A DNA stretch of 50,583 nucleotides from an uncultured Tenacibaculum sp. (GTDB lineage: Bacteria > Bacteroidota > Bacteroidia > Flavobacteriales > Flavobacteriaceae). Position 1 is the stretch's first letter; the number at the start of each line of letters is the position of its first letter. Location of the stretch: positions 1 through 50,583 of the forward strand of contig NZ_CANLTU010000017.1 in NCBI RefSeq assembly GCF_947494125.1, read 5' to 3'. The position numbers and the translations under genes were made by a program. The notes beneath the pieces are model-generated. The model was not told the DNA's origin. It saw only the letters and a list, made by a program, of their open reading frames with translations, and did no database searches. Positions 30,598 to 39,848 of the stretch are shown here, piece by piece.

Positions 30598-31776
30598 ATG
30601 AGTAACGAAGTATCTAAACGCTACGCACAACGCGGAGTATCGGCATCTAAAGAAGATGTTCACAATGCTATTAAGAATATTGATAAAGGATTATTTCCAA
30701 AAGCATTTTGTAAAATTGTTCCAGATTATTTAACTAATGATGATGATTATTGTTTAATTATGCACGCAGATGGTGCAGGAACAAAATCGTCATTAGCTTA
30801 TATGTACTGGAAAGAAACAGGAGATATATCTGTTTGGAAAGGAATAGCACAAGATGCATTAATTATGAATATTGATGATTTATTGTGTGTAGGAGCTACA
30901 GATAATATAATGTTATCGTCAACTATAGGACGTAATAAAAGTAATATTCCTGGAGAAGTATTATCCGCAATTATTAATGGAACAGAGGAGTTAATTGCAG
31001 AGTTGAAAGATTTTGGAGTAACAATTCATTCTACAGGTGGTGAAACTGCTGATGTAGGAGATTTAGTTCGTACTATTATTGTAGATTCTACGGTAACAGC
31101 ACGTATGAAACGCACTGATGTAATTGACAATGCCAATATAAAAGATGGTGATGTAATTGTAGGTTTAGAGTCTTTTGGGCAAGCTACTTATGAAAAAGAA
31201 TACAATGGAGGGATGGGGTCTAACGGATTAACATCTGCACGTCATGATGTATTTCATAAGTATTTAGCAGATAAATATCCAGAAAGTTTTGATGCTTCTG
31301 TACCCACCGATTTAGTTTATTCAGGTAATACAAAATTAACGGATGAAGTTAAAGATTCTTCAATAGATGCAGGTAAGTTAGTATTATCACCAACAAGAAC
31401 GTATGCACCAATTATAAAAGAAATTTTATCAAAATTTAATTCAGATACTGTTCATGGAATGATTCATTGTTCTGGTGGAGCGCAAACTAAAATATTACAT
31501 TTTGTAGATAATTTACATATTGTAAAAGATAATATGTTTCCAATTCCACCATTATTTAAATTGATACAAGAACAATCTAAAACAGATTGGAAAGAAATGT
31601 ATCAAGTTTTTAATTGTGGACACAGAATGGAGCTATATGTTTCTCCAGAAATTGCGGATGAGATTATGACTATTTCTAAATCGTATAATGTAAATGCACA
31701 AATAGTTGGTAGAGTTGAAGCGACTGATAAAAAGAAGCTAACAATTAAAAGTGAATACGGAACATTCGAATATTAG
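30598..31776 (+). CDS. purM: Phosphoribosylformylglycinamidine cyclo-ligase
   Basis: The product has 392 residues. The start MSNEVSKRYAQRGVSASKED is chosen because the promoter overlaps the earlier in-frame ATG. AIRS family signatures: MHADGAGTKSSLAYMYWKET, DALIMNIDDLLCVGATD, HSTGGETADVGDLVRTI, SFGQATYEKEYNGGMGSNGL and VFNCGHRMELYV. It closes the imidazole ring of aminoimidazole ribotide with ATP in purine synthesis. It is single-gene, with its own promoter and terminator. Bacteroidota forms like this are somewhat longer than the E. coli enzyme. Confidence 0.93.
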   Translation: MSNEVSKRYAQRGVSASKEDVHNAIKNIDKGLFPKAFCKIVPDYLTNDDDYCLIMHADGAGTKSSLAYMYWKETGDISVWKGIAQDALIMNIDDLLCVGATDNIMLSSTIGRNKSNIPGEVLSAIINGTEELIAELKDFGVTIHSTGGETADVGDLVRTIIVDSTVTARMKRTDVIDNANIKDGDVIVGLESFGQATYEKEYNGGMGSNGLTSARHDVFHKYLADKYPESFDASVPTDLVYSGNTKLTDEVKDSSIDAGKLVLSPTRTYAPIIKEILSKFNSDTVHGMIHCSGGAQTKILHFVDNLHIVKDNMFPIPPLFKLIQEQSKTDWKEMYQVFNCGHRMELYVSPEIADEIMTISKSYNVNAQIVGRVEATDKKKLTIKSEYGTFEY

Positions 31777-31794
31777 AGTGTTTGAAAATAGCGT

Positions 31795-31825
31795 AAAGCC
31801 TCGCAATTTTGCGAGGCTTTTTTTA
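31795..31825. terminator. Terminator between purM and the convergent secreted protein
   Basis: AAAGCCTCGCAA (31795-31806) and TTGCGAGGCTTT (31809-31820) form a 12-pair stem, followed by T on the plus strand and preceded by A runs. It abuts the 3' end of the minus-strand gene. Confidence 0.9.
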
Positions 31826-32410
31826 TTGATTATTACATAAATGATTGTAAATTTTTATTTTTTTTAATGTTCTCCAAATAGTATGATTAAAGTTTTTCGG
31901 AGAGAATTTAAATAAAATAAAGGTCCGTTGTTTTTTCTTACAATAAGAACTCTCAATTAAAACATTTAGTTTGATTCTTTTGTTGGTGGCAAATCGATCA
32001 AATGTTTTTACATATCCTTTAAAATATGTGGTAAGTTTTTCTTTTTTAGTTTTAGTCATTTTTGCGGAAGCATATCGATTATCAGTAGCTGCATTCATAT
32101 CAACTTTATTTAAGCTGTTAAAATATTTTACTAAAGCTATTTCTAATTCTTTTTCAGGAATTTTCCTATTCACATTAATATTCCAGGCATATGTGTAAGA
32201 CCAAAAGAAAGGATGCTCTGGTTTTATCCAACTTCTTTTAGGAGGGAATCTAATTTCTCCAACACCGATATAATCCATGTGTCTTGCTGGAAAACGAATT
32301 ACTTCTTGCCCCCAGGTAGAGTCTAATGCTATTAATTTGAATTCACTTTTTTGCCCAAATGTACTAATCGAGAAAATTATTATTAGTAATAGTAAAATCA
32401 CTTTTTTCAT
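31823..32410 (-). CDS. Secreted hypothetical protein
   Basis: The product has 195 residues. A signal peptide (1-19, ending STFGQ) is followed by a mature part rich in aromatic and basic residues, with two tryptophan-containing segments (WGQEVIRFPARHMDY and SWIKPEHPFFWSYTYAWNI). The pattern suggests a small periplasmic beta-domain. No family is recognised. Its start lies two bases before the stop of the upstream YceI gene, so it is co-transcribed with it and may share a role in cell-envelope stress or lipid handling. Confidence 0.75.
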   Translation of the reverse strand: MKKVILLLLIIIFSISTFGQKSEFKLIALDSTWGQEVIRFPARHMDYIGVGEIRFPPKRSWIKPEHPFFWSYTYAWNINVNRKIPEKELEIALVKYFNSLNKVDMNAATDNRYASAKMTKTKKEKLTTYFKGYVKTFDRFATNKRIKLNVLIESSYCKKKQRTFILFKFSPKNFNHTIWRTLKKIKIYNHLCNNQ

Positions 32411-32412
32411 AA

Positions 32413-32976
32413 CTATAATTTTAAGGTTACTTCAAATCCGATTGCATCAGAAATAGCTCCATCCTTAACTGTACTTTTATAGCTAACATTCCAAGCTCTT
32501 CTGTCAATTTTAAAACGAGTTTTTATTTCTTTTTTATCATAATTAAGTTCAGCTTTAAAGTTTATTGGTTTTTTAATTCCTTTTAGAGTTAGGTCAGCTT
32601 CTAATCTTGCATGCGTGGGATCTGAATATTTAACTTTAGTAATAACTAGTTTAGCTAAAGGATATTTTTTTACATCAAAAAAATCAGGCTCCTTTAAATG
32701 ATTAACTAAACTTTTTTTTCCTTTTTTCTTTTTAATATCTGTATTGGAAATGGAATTCATATCAATAACAAATTCTCCACCAGTAATAACCGCACCAGTT
32801 TTTATAAAATGACCACTTTTTAATTGTATAAAGCCATCATGTCCGCCAAAATAAAAAGTATATTCACCAATCCATTTAATAGTACTTTTAGAAATATTTA
32901 TTTTAAGTTTTTCTTGAGAATTACTGGCAGTAGATAAACATGTAAGACAAATAAGTAGGATAATAATTTTTTTCAT
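32413..32976 (-). CDS. YceI family periplasmic protein
   Basis: The product has 187 residues. A signal peptide (about 1-20, ending TASNSQ) precedes the YceI lipocalin-like fold: SKSTIKWIGEYTFYFGGHDG, a GGEFVIDMNSIS segment, LVNHLKEPDFFDVKKYPLA and LTLKGIKKPINFKAEL. YceI proteins bind isoprenoid-type lipids and answer acid or osmotic stress. It is divergent from the membrane-anchored regulator at 33099 and followed at once by a second secreted protein. Confidence 0.9.
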   Translation of the reverse strand: MKKIIILLICLTCLSTASNSQEKLKINISKSTIKWIGEYTFYFGGHDGFIQLKSGHFIKTGAVITGGEFVIDMNSISNTDIKKKKGKKSLVNHLKEPDFFDVKKYPLAKLVITKVKYSDPTHARLEADLTLKGIKKPINFKAELNYDKKEIKTRFKIDRRAWNVSYKSTVKDGAISDAIGFEVTLKL

Positions 32977-33098
32977 TTTATATATTTTTAAGTTTTCAGT
33001 AAAACTATTTTAGAGGAGGAAAAAAAGTGTCAAAAAAATGTAAAAGAAGTGTCAATAGATGTGAAAAGTCATAAAAATATATGTTATTTACAGCCATT

Positions 33099-33965
33099 AT
33101 GAGTAGAAAGAAAGTTTATACATATGTTGTTTTAATAGTTATTCTTTTTTTAGGTTGGATATTTTCTAATGTAAATATAGATGATGAAGATTTCCCTGAA
33201 CGAGTGAAAGTTTCATTACGTGATGTTGGGAATCAATTATTACTTTCTAATAAAGATTCTACTTCATTAGTATTACCAGTGGTTGAGTTAGGTGAAAATA
33301 GATATGAAATTTTATTTCAGAAACAACTGTCTTTTGAGCCTAGTAATTTGGTAACTCTTGTTAAAAATAGTTTTAGGAAAGCTGACTTATCAGATCATTA
33401 TAGAGTAGAGGTATTACAATGTGTAGATAACCAAGTAGCCTATAGTTATGAAATTAAAAACTCGAAAGGAAAAGATATTATACCTTGTAGAGGCAGAGTT
33501 CTACCAATTAATTGCTATACTATTGAAGTAAAGTTTACTAATCTAGCTACTACATTTTTTAATAAGCTATTCTTTTTATTTGGATTGGTATTCCTATTAA
33601 TGCTTTTTGGGTTGGATTATGTGTTTTCTAAATCTAAAACTGAAGAAAAACCCGTTAAAAAAGCAAATGATGCTACAATTATTGGGAGTTTTCAATTTTA
33701 CCCAGAGCAAAATAAATTAGTAAAACAAGCTATAGAAATCAATTTATCTAAAAAAGAATGTGAGCTCTTGAGCATTTTTGTTGATAGCCCAAATCAGATT
33801 ATAAAAAGGGATGAGTTAATGAAAAAAGTTTGGGAAGATAATGGTGTTTTTGTAGGTAGGAGTTTAGATACTTATATTTCTAAGTTGCGTAAAAAATTAA
33901 AAGAGGATACTTCAATTAAAATAACTAATATACATGGAGTTGGGTATAAGTTAGAGATAGGTTAA
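33099..33965 (+). CDS. Membrane-anchored winged-helix regulator (ToxR-like layout)
   Basis: The product has 288 residues from the ATG at 33099. A first membrane helix lies at about 6-24, then an extracytoplasmic part with two cysteines (about 25-155), a second helix (about 160-182) and a cytoplasmic OmpR-type winged helix (about 205-288): INLSKKECELLSIFVDSPNQ, VWEDNGVFVGRSLDTYISKL and ITNIHGVGYKLEIG. DNA binding at the membrane resembles ToxR/CadC regulators, but here the DNA-binding domain is C-terminal. It has no receiver domain. It is divergent from the YceI pair and may control it. Confidence 0.8.
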   Translation: MSRKKVYTYVVLIVILFLGWIFSNVNIDDEDFPERVKVSLRDVGNQLLLSNKDSTSLVLPVVELGENRYEILFQKQLSFEPSNLVTLVKNSFRKADLSDHYRVEVLQCVDNQVAYSYEIKNSKGKDIIPCRGRVLPINCYTIEVKFTNLATTFFNKLFFLFGLVFLLMLFGLDYVFSKSKTEEKPVKKANDATIIGSFQFYPEQNKLVKQAIEINLSKKECELLSIFVDSPNQIIKRDELMKKVWEDNGVFVGRSLDTYISKLRKKLKEDTSIKITNIHGVGYKLEIG

Positions 33966-34396
33966 TGTTTTATTTTATTAAACACAAAATCTATAGAGAA
34001 TTTATCATTAGAAATTTTACATTTTAACTGTTTGTTTTCTTTATAATAATAAATCTTTTTAGGAAATTCATTCTGTTCATTCTCACAAACAAAAGAAGAG
34101 TCAGTTTGTTTTGTAAATTTGAATAATGTAGGAGTATCATTTACTCCTTCAATTTTTAAATGCAAAGTATCTTCAATTGTTACAATACTCATGGTTTCTT
34201 TAAAAATAGTATCCGATTCTTTTAAGGTAAAACCAATTCCTGTTAAATCTTTGTTCCAAAAATCAAAAGTACTTTTATCAGGTTTTTCATTAATGCGCTC
34301 CCATTTACCAAATAGCCAATTTGGTTTATTGTTTTTCTTCTTTGTTTGACAAGAAAAAAATAGAATACAAGTAAGTATGAATAGGTAATAGCGCAT
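33962..34396 (-). CDS. Small hypothetical lipoprotein
   Basis: The product has 144 residues. Lipobox LFFSC with C16 predicts a lipoprotein. The mature part starts with a basic linker (QTKKKNNKPNW), then LFGKWERINEKP, typical of lipocalin-like or DUF-type small lipoproteins that start with a GxW. The rest is beta-rich. The stop overlaps the 3' end of the convergent regulator gene by four bases. Function unknown. Confidence 0.75.
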   Translation of the reverse strand: MRYYLFILTCILFFSCQTKKKNNKPNWLFGKWERINEKPDKSTFDFWNKDLTGIGFTLKESDTIFKETMSIVTIEDTLHLKIEGVNDTPTLFKFTKQTDSSFVCENEQNEFPKKIYYYKENKQLKCKISNDKFSIDFVFNKIKH

Positions 34397-34448
34397 AATG
34401 CTGGTCTTAAATGAGTTAAAGATATGGATTAAATTCGATAAAAAAGCG

Positions 34449-34456
34449 TAAATTCG
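34449..34456 (+). promoter_or_regulatory. -7 element upstream of prfA
   Basis: TAAATTCG differs from TAnnTTTG at one base and lies 20 bases before the ATG. The region between it and the divergent lipoprotein gene is 80 bases. Confidence 0.5.
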
Positions 34457-34476
34457 CGAACCAGAAAAGCTAGAAG

Positions 34477-35553
34477 ATGTTAGATAAAATAAGAATTATA
34501 AAGCAACGTTATGATGAGGTTTCGGATTTAATTATCCAACCAGACGTTATAATGGATCAAAAACGTTACGCTAAGTTAAGTAAAGAATATAAAGATTTAG
34601 GTAAAGTTGTAAAGAAGGGTAATGAATATAAAAGCCTAACGGATTCAATAGAAGAAGCTAAAGAAATTATAGCAGACGGAAGTGATGTGGAAATGATGGA
34701 AATGGCTAAAATGGAAATGGATGAAGCTAAAAAGCGTATTCCGATTTTAGAAAGTGAAATTAAATTCATGTTAATTCCTAAAGATCCAGAAGATGCTAAG
34801 AATGCTGTAGTTGAACTTAGAGCAGGTGCTGGTGGTGATGAAGCAAGTATTTTTGCAGGTGAATTATTTAGAATGTATACTAAATATTGTGAAAGTAAAG
34901 GTTGGAAAGTTTCTACGGTAGATTACTCTGAAGGTACCAATGGCGGATTTAAGGAAATTCAATTTGAAGTTTCAGGAGAAGACGTATATGGAACTTTAAA
35001 ATTTGAGGCAGGAGTACACCGTGTACAACGTGTACCACAAACTGAAACGCAAGGACGTGTGCATACATCGGCAGCTACTTGTATGGTTTTTCCAGAAGCA
35101 GAAGAGTTTGATGTAGAGATAAACCCGAAAGATGTACGTATCGATTTTTTCTGTTCTTCAGGTCCTGGAGGTCAGTCAGTAAATACAACCTATTCGGCAG
35201 TGCGTTTAACACATATTCCTACTGGCTTAGTAGCGCAATGTCAAGATCAGAAATCACAGCATAAAAATAAAGAAAAAGCCTTTAAAGTATTACGTTCTCG
35301 TTTATACGAGATGGAGTTAGCTAAGAAAAATGCTGAAGATGCTTTAAAAAGAGGAACAATGGTTACTTCTGGAGATAGATCTGCAAAGATTAGAACTTAT
35401 AACTTCCCACAAGGTCGTATGACTGATCATAGAATCGGATTAACCTTATATGATTTATCAAACATTATAAATGGTGATATTCAGAAAATTATTGATGAAT
35501 TAATGATGGCAGAAAATACTTCTAAATTAAAAGAATTAGGAGAAACTATATAA
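34477..35553 (+). CDS. prfA: Peptide chain release factor 1
   Basis: The product has 358 residues, normal for RF1. Motifs: [18 protein letters not shown] in the middle, [20 protein letters not shown], the catalytic GGQ at 231-233 in [11 protein letters not shown], and [17 protein letters not shown]. It reads UAA and UAG on the ribosome and releases the peptide. No frameshift signal is present, as RF1 does not need one. It is monocistronic, with a terminator straight after. Confidence 0.96.
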   Translation: MLDKIRIIKQRYDEVSDLIIQPDVIMDQKRYAKLSKEYKDLGKVVKKGNEYKSLTDSIEEAKEIIADGSDVEMMEMAKMEMDEAKKRIPILESEIKFMLIPKDPEDAKNAVVELRAGAGGDEASIFAGELFRMYTKYCESKGWKVSTVDYSEGTNGGFKEIQFEVSGEDVYGTLKFEAGVHRVQRVPQTETQGRVHTSAATCMVFPEAEEFDVEINPKDVRIDFFCSSGPGGQSVNTTYSAVRLTHIPTGLVAQCQDQKSQHKNKEKAFKVLRSRLYEMELAKKNAEDALKRGTMVTSGDRSAKIRTYNFPQGRMTDHRIGLTLYDLSNIINGDIQKIIDELMMAENTSKLKELGETI

Positions 35554-35555
35554 TA

Positions 35556-35586
35556 AAAAAGCCCAATCATTGATTGGGCTTTTTTA
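35556..35586 (+). terminator. Terminator of prfA
   Basis: AAAAAGCCCAATC and GATTGGGCTTTTT form a 13-pair stem with a three-base loop and a T tail. From here to 35846 there is only AT-rich sequence and the presumed rpsU promoter region. Confidence 0.92.
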
Positions 35587-35846
35587 TTATATAGAATCCT
35601 TGTAAAACAAGTAAATAAGCAGTAACTTCGTGCGATATTAATATTCTATCCATAAAAGGAGAAAATCTACACATCTTAAACACTATATTTTCAGTTATTT
35701 ATAGTTTTCAGTTGCTTTAGTTAAGCATTTTTAATAGAATTTTTAATTTAAAGAATAAATCATTATGCCAATGGTCTTATAATATAAATAAGAAGGTTGA
35801 GGTATTTATGGTTAAAAACAATCAACCAGTAATAAAAGTCTTATAT

Positions 35847-36035
35847 ATGTTAAGAATTATAGTAAAAGAAGGTGAAAATATTGATAGAGCCTTAAAGCGT
35901 TACAAACGTAAGTTTAGAAATGTAAAAGTTCTACAAGAATTAAGAGAGCGTAAGCAATTTACAAAGCCTTCAGTAGAAAGAAGAGCATTGATAAAAAAAG
36001 CAGCGTACAAAGAACAATTATTCAAACAAGAATAA
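35847..36035 (+). CDS. rpsU: 30S ribosomal protein S21
   Basis: The product has 62 residues from the ATG at 35847 (MLRIIVKEGENIDRALKRYK). This matches the Bacteroidota S21 start; a frame opening at 35808 adds a leader not found in the family. The rest is basic and helical, ending in KKAAYKEQLFKQE. In Bacteroidota S21 helps hold the anti-Shine-Dalgarno sequence away from mRNA, fitting the weak ribosome sites in the window. It is a single gene with its own terminator. Confidence 0.92.
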   Translation: MLRIIVKEGENIDRALKRYKRKFRNVKVLQELRERKQFTKPSVERRALIKKAAYKEQLFKQE

Positions 36036-36043
36036 TAAAATAA

Positions 36044-36077
36044 AAAAAAGCAATTAGTTTACTAGTTGCTTTTTTAT
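36044..36077 (+). terminator. Terminator of rpsU
   Basis: AAAAGCAATTAGT (36046-36058) and ACTAGTTGCTTTT (36061-36073) pair over 13 positions (one G-U), followed by T. Confidence 0.88.
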
Positions 36078-36140
36078 TTTAAGCATATGTTATAGCCTTA
36101 TTATTAGTAAGTTTTATTAAGTATTCCTTAGTTTTGTTGT

Positions 36141-36401
36141 ATGCAGAATTTCATTGATTTTATTAAACAACACATTTTTATTTCTGAGGGAATTGAAGAA
36201 GCAATAAAGAAAGTTGCCGTAGAAAAAGAATATTTAAAAAATGGTTTTTTAGTTGAAGAGGGTAAAACGTGTAGGTATTTATACTTTTTAACAGAAGGAA
36301 CTGTACGAGCTTACTTGTATTTAAAAGGAAAGGATATAACACATTGGGTGTACCCAGAGAATTCTATTATTTACTTATGTTTTAAGAATATATTGAAATA
36401 A
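36141..36401 (+). pseudogene. Crp/Fnr-type regulator, N-terminal fragment
   Basis: The remaining 86 residues match the first half of a cyclic-nucleotide-binding domain regulator: LKNGFLVEEGKTCRYLYFLTEGTVRAYLYLKGKDITHWVYPENSI. The frame ends right where the rest of the binding domain and the helix-turn-helix should follow. The next 340 bases do not restore it, so the gene is broken. The intergenic stretch to 36747 holds no other gene I can support. Confidence 0.7.
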
Positions 36402-36695
36402 CCAAACAATCACTACAAAGTTTTTTCATAATTTTCTTTTCAAACAAATAATTACCATTACTTTTTCTTTTTTGCTTTATAACGGGCTCTCCATTTTTTG
36501 TTCATAAGTTCAACTAATGTATTGTTTATTTAATGTAGGTTTTTACTCATTTATGTTTCTGTAGGAGAAAATTATTTTTTGCATAAATTCAAATACGATC
36601 TCAGTCAACTAATTTTGAAAAGCTTATTAGAAATTTAGATAAGATTAATATTTAAGTAAGGTGAATAGTTAAAATAGAATGGCAGGTAAAAATAG

Positions 36696-36727
36696 TTGTT
36701 AAAAATAAAAAAGTTTCCTTATCTTAG
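36696..36727 (+). promoter_or_regulatory. Promoter of the sensor kinase gene
   Basis: TTG (36696-36698) and TATCTTAG (36720-36727) are 21 bases apart. The -7 box has one base different from TAnnTTTG. The ATG is 20 bases further on. Confidence 0.55.
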
Positions 36728-36747
36728 GAAAGCTTTTTGGGGGAGCT

Positions 36748-39700
36748 ATGAAACAATATTTTATTTTTAATATAGTACTACTATTTTTTATACTTTCTAG
36801 TATAGAAGTGAATTCCCAATCTTATAAATTAAAAAAAATACCGATAAATAATGGACTAGATTCTAAGTTAAGAAGTAAAGTACCATATATAGATAGTGAT
36901 GGCTTTTTGTGGTACATTATACGTGGAGGAATTGTTAAAGAGTACGGGGTAACACGAATAGTTTATCCGATGAGGTCGCCCAATGATTCTAATTATAATA
37001 GCTCTGTAATCTACAAAACAAAGAACAATCAATTATGGGTTGCTACCAATATAGGAGCCTATTGTTTGGATTTAAAAACAGGAAAATCTTTTTGGGTACA
37101 GCGTTTAAAAAAGGAAAATAATAATTTTATAGAGTTTTCATCTTTTATAGAAGGTTCAGATGGAACTATTTGGATGGGAACAAGAAGCAACAAATTATTT
37201 TCATATTCTTTAGGAGGAGTAATCACTTCGTTTGCTATAGATGATTCATTTTATAATGTAACAGAATCATTTTATAATGGAATAGTAATTAAAGAAGAGT
37301 TGGCAAATGGTTCTTTGCTATTATTTAAAGGAAATAAATGGTTTCAGTTTAAAGATTTTAAATTTAAGTTATTAATAGATTTTAGCCCATTTTATCGCCC
37401 ATTTTATGGAGACTATTTTATAAGTTTTTCTCCAAATAAAAGTCAATTTAAAGAAGGGGTTTCAGGGAGTTATAAATTTTTAGATAAAACATATCATTAT
37501 TTTTATGTAAAAGAAATTAATAAACTCATTACTTCTGTACCCTATAATCGAGAAACAATCTTATCAGGGAAAAATAAAAAAAACACTGAAGAATTATTTA
37601 AAACGGTTGCTATTAATGAGCATAAAATAATTTTCTCTAGTTTTAAATTAAAAAATAACAAAATAGAATATGAAAAATTAAATGAAGTAGATACAGGCTC
37701 TCGAATACGGGATCTAGGACTAGATAATGAAGGGAAAATACTAATACAAAATGAAGATAGGTTTCATCTAACTAAACAATTAGAAGCTCAGTTTGAAACT
37801 TTTCTGAATAATAAAGAAGAATATGGGGTGAAAACTACAATTAGTTGTAGATCTATTATAGAACAATCAGATGGTAGTATTATTGTTTTTAGTGTAGGTA
37901 ATGGATTTTTTAAATTATCCCCAAAAGCAGATAAGTTTAAACAATTATCAGTAGCTAAAGAGCTTAATAATTATATCTATGGTGTTCATAAGCAAAACGA
38001 TAGTATTCTTTGGGGCTATGGCTATGGGAAACATTTATTTAAAATTAATTTAAATACAAAAAAAGTAACATCATTTTTTTCTAAAATACCAGGACCTATA
38101 GAACATTCAACTTATGATATTGAGCAAATAAGTGATGATAAATTAATTGTAGGGGGAAGTTTTGGATTGGAAGAATTTAATTTAAAAACAAAACAATTTA
38201 GAGATCTTTCTAAAATAGGGCCCTATAATATTAGAAATAAAACGGTGGGTGAAATTTATTTTGATAAAGAAAAAAATACACTCTGGATTGGAATGTTAAA
38301 AAATGGAGGTTTATATAAAAAGAACCTTTCTCAGGATAGTGTTATACATTTTAGTTCAAAAAATAAAGAATACCCTTTGGTAAACGACAATGTTCGATAT
38401 ATTTATAAAAGCGAACAAAATTCTATTTGGATAGGAACAGAAAACGGCTTGCAAAATATTCATCAAGATAATTCTACAAGTTTAAAAAATAAAATAAAAA
38501 TTACAGAAGAAAACATTACTGGAATTTATGAAAAGGGAAATAATGTTTGGTATGCAACTTATAATGGATTGAAAAAACTAAATAAAACAACCAAAAAGAT
38601 AGAAAGTTTTTATAAGTATGATGGATTACCAGATAATGAGTTTAATTATAAATCGGTTTTTGAAGATAGCAAAGGCAACATTTATTTTGGAGGGATTAAC
38701 GGATTATTACGGTTTAACCCATATAGTAAAATAGCAAAAACGAAGCCAAGTAAAATATTTTTAGCAGAAATTAAAAAATTCGACGAACAGAGTACTACAA
38801 ATAAAAGTTTTGTTTATAATGTAGCTGCAATAAAAAGCTTTGACATTCCATATAATCGTAATTACCTTACATTAAAGTTCGGAATAAATGATTTGTTTAA
38901 TTACGATAACAATGTTTACTTCTATAGAATTAAAAAAATAAATAAAGAATGGATAGCATTAGGTAATAATGGTACAATTCAATTAAATGGAATAGCGCCA
39001 AATACATATACACTTGAGGTAAAAGGAAGAACACCTAATGGTATAGAAACAAATATCCTAAGTTATAAAGTATATATCGAACAAGTTTTTTATAAAACAT
39101 GGTGGTTTTTAACAATAATTATAATTTTAATTATTTTAAGTTTTCTACGCATAAGTTTTTATAAAATAAAGCAAATAAAAAAGAAGGAAAGCCAAAAAGT
39201 TAAACTCTTAAATTTAGAAGCGAAGGCACTTAGAGCTCAAATGAATTCTCATTTTATTTTTAATATATTAAACAGTCTTCAAAATCTTATAATTATTAAT
39301 GATGAAAGAGAAGTAAATAGGGTTTTCTCAGAGTTTTCAAAATTAATACGCTACACATTAAATATGAGTAGAACAGAGTTTATCCCTTTTGAAAAAGAAG
39401 TAGAATATATAAAGTCGTATATTTCTATGGAAAAGTTTAGATTAAATAATAATCTTGATTTCAAGTTAAGTATTGAAGAAAACATAGGCGATAAACAAAT
39501 TAAAATACCCTGCATGCTTTTTCAGCCAATTATAGAGAATGCAATTGTACATGGTTTAAAACCAAAAAGAAATAATAGAAAATTAGAAATAGTATTTAGC
39601 TGTACAGAAAATTCTTTGATAGGAATAGTTAAGGATAATGGAATTGGAAGAGAAGCATCAAGTAAGAACAATCAAAGAAAATATAATTCTGTTGGAACAC

Positions 39701-39837
39701 ATATTTTAAAAGAACGAATAGAAACATTAAACTATCAGAAAAAAAACAAGATTTTAATTAAGTTTATTGATTTAAAAGACAAAGGTAAAGGGGTTGGAAG
39801 TGTTGTGGAACTAATTATACCAACAACGCATTCGTAA
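36748..39837 (+). CDS. Reg_prop/Y_Y_Y sensor histidine kinase (LytS-type)
   Basis: The product has 1,029 residues. A signal peptide (about 1-23, ending VNSQ) leads to a periplasmic two-component-regulator propeller (about 30-660), with blades such as NQLWVATNIGAYCLD and NSIWIGTENGLQNIH. A Y_Y_Y domain follows (about 715-780), then a membrane helix (WWFLTIIIILIIL, about 785-805). The cytoplasmic His_kinase domain has AQMNSHFIFNILNSLQNL with H835, and the ATPase part NGIGREAS near 965. Unlike hybrid systems, it lacks fused receiver and AraC domains and signals to the LytTR regulator 11 bases downstream. The propeller probably senses a surface or carbohydrate signal. Confidence 0.9.
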   Translation: MKQYFIFNIVLLFFILSSIEVNSQSYKLKKIPINNGLDSKLRSKVPYIDSDGFLWYIIRGGIVKEYGVTRIVYPMRSPNDSNYNSSVIYKTKNNQLWVATNIGAYCLDLKTGKSFWVQRLKKENNNFIEFSSFIEGSDGTIWMGTRSNKLFSYSLGGVITSFAIDDSFYNVTESFYNGIVIKEELANGSLLLFKGNKWFQFKDFKFKLLIDFSPFYRPFYGDYFISFSPNKSQFKEGVSGSYKFLDKTYHYFYVKEINKLITSVPYNRETILSGKNKKNTEELFKTVAINEHKIIFSSFKLKNNKIEYEKLNEVDTGSRIRDLGLDNEGKILIQNEDRFHLTKQLEAQFETFLNNKEEYGVKTTISCRSIIEQSDGSIIVFSVGNGFFKLSPKADKFKQLSVAKELNNYIYGVHKQNDSILWGYGYGKHLFKINLNTKKVTSFFSKIPGPIEHSTYDIEQISDDKLIVGGSFGLEEFNLKTKQFRDLSKIGPYNIRNKTVGEIYFDKEKNTLWIGMLKNGGLYKKNLSQDSVIHFSSKNKEYPLVNDNVRYIYKSEQNSIWIGTENGLQNIHQDNSTSLKNKIKITEENITGIYEKGNNVWYATYNGLKKLNKTTKKIESFYKYDGLPDNEFNYKSVFEDSKGNIYFGGINGLLRFNPYSKIAKTKPSKIFLAEIKKFDEQSTTNKSFVYNVAAIKSFDIPYNRNYLTLKFGINDLFNYDNNVYFYRIKKINKEWIALGNNGTIQLNGIAPNTYTLEVKGRTPNGIETNILSYKVYIEQVFYKTWWFLTIIIILIILSFLRISFYKIKQIKKKESQKVKLLNLEAKALRAQMNSHFIFNILNSLQNLIIINDEREVNRVFSEFSKLIRYTLNMSRTEFIPFEKEVEYIKSYISMEKFRLNNNLDFKLSIEENIGDKQIKIPCMLFQPIIENAIVHGLKPKRNNRKLEIVFSCTENSLIGIVKDNGIGREASSKNNQRKYNSVGTHILKERIETLNYQKKNKILIKFIDLKDKGKGVGSVVELIIPTTHS

Positions 39838-39848
39838 AATAATAATAG

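Noticed and set aside
34566..34769. Minus-strand frame inside prfA
   Set aside because: It is a shadow frame within a conserved essential gene.
36458..36505. Basic 15-codon minus-strand frame after the Crp fragment, reminiscent of a transporter C terminus
   Set aside because: It is too short to assign, and no upstream coding sequence continues it.
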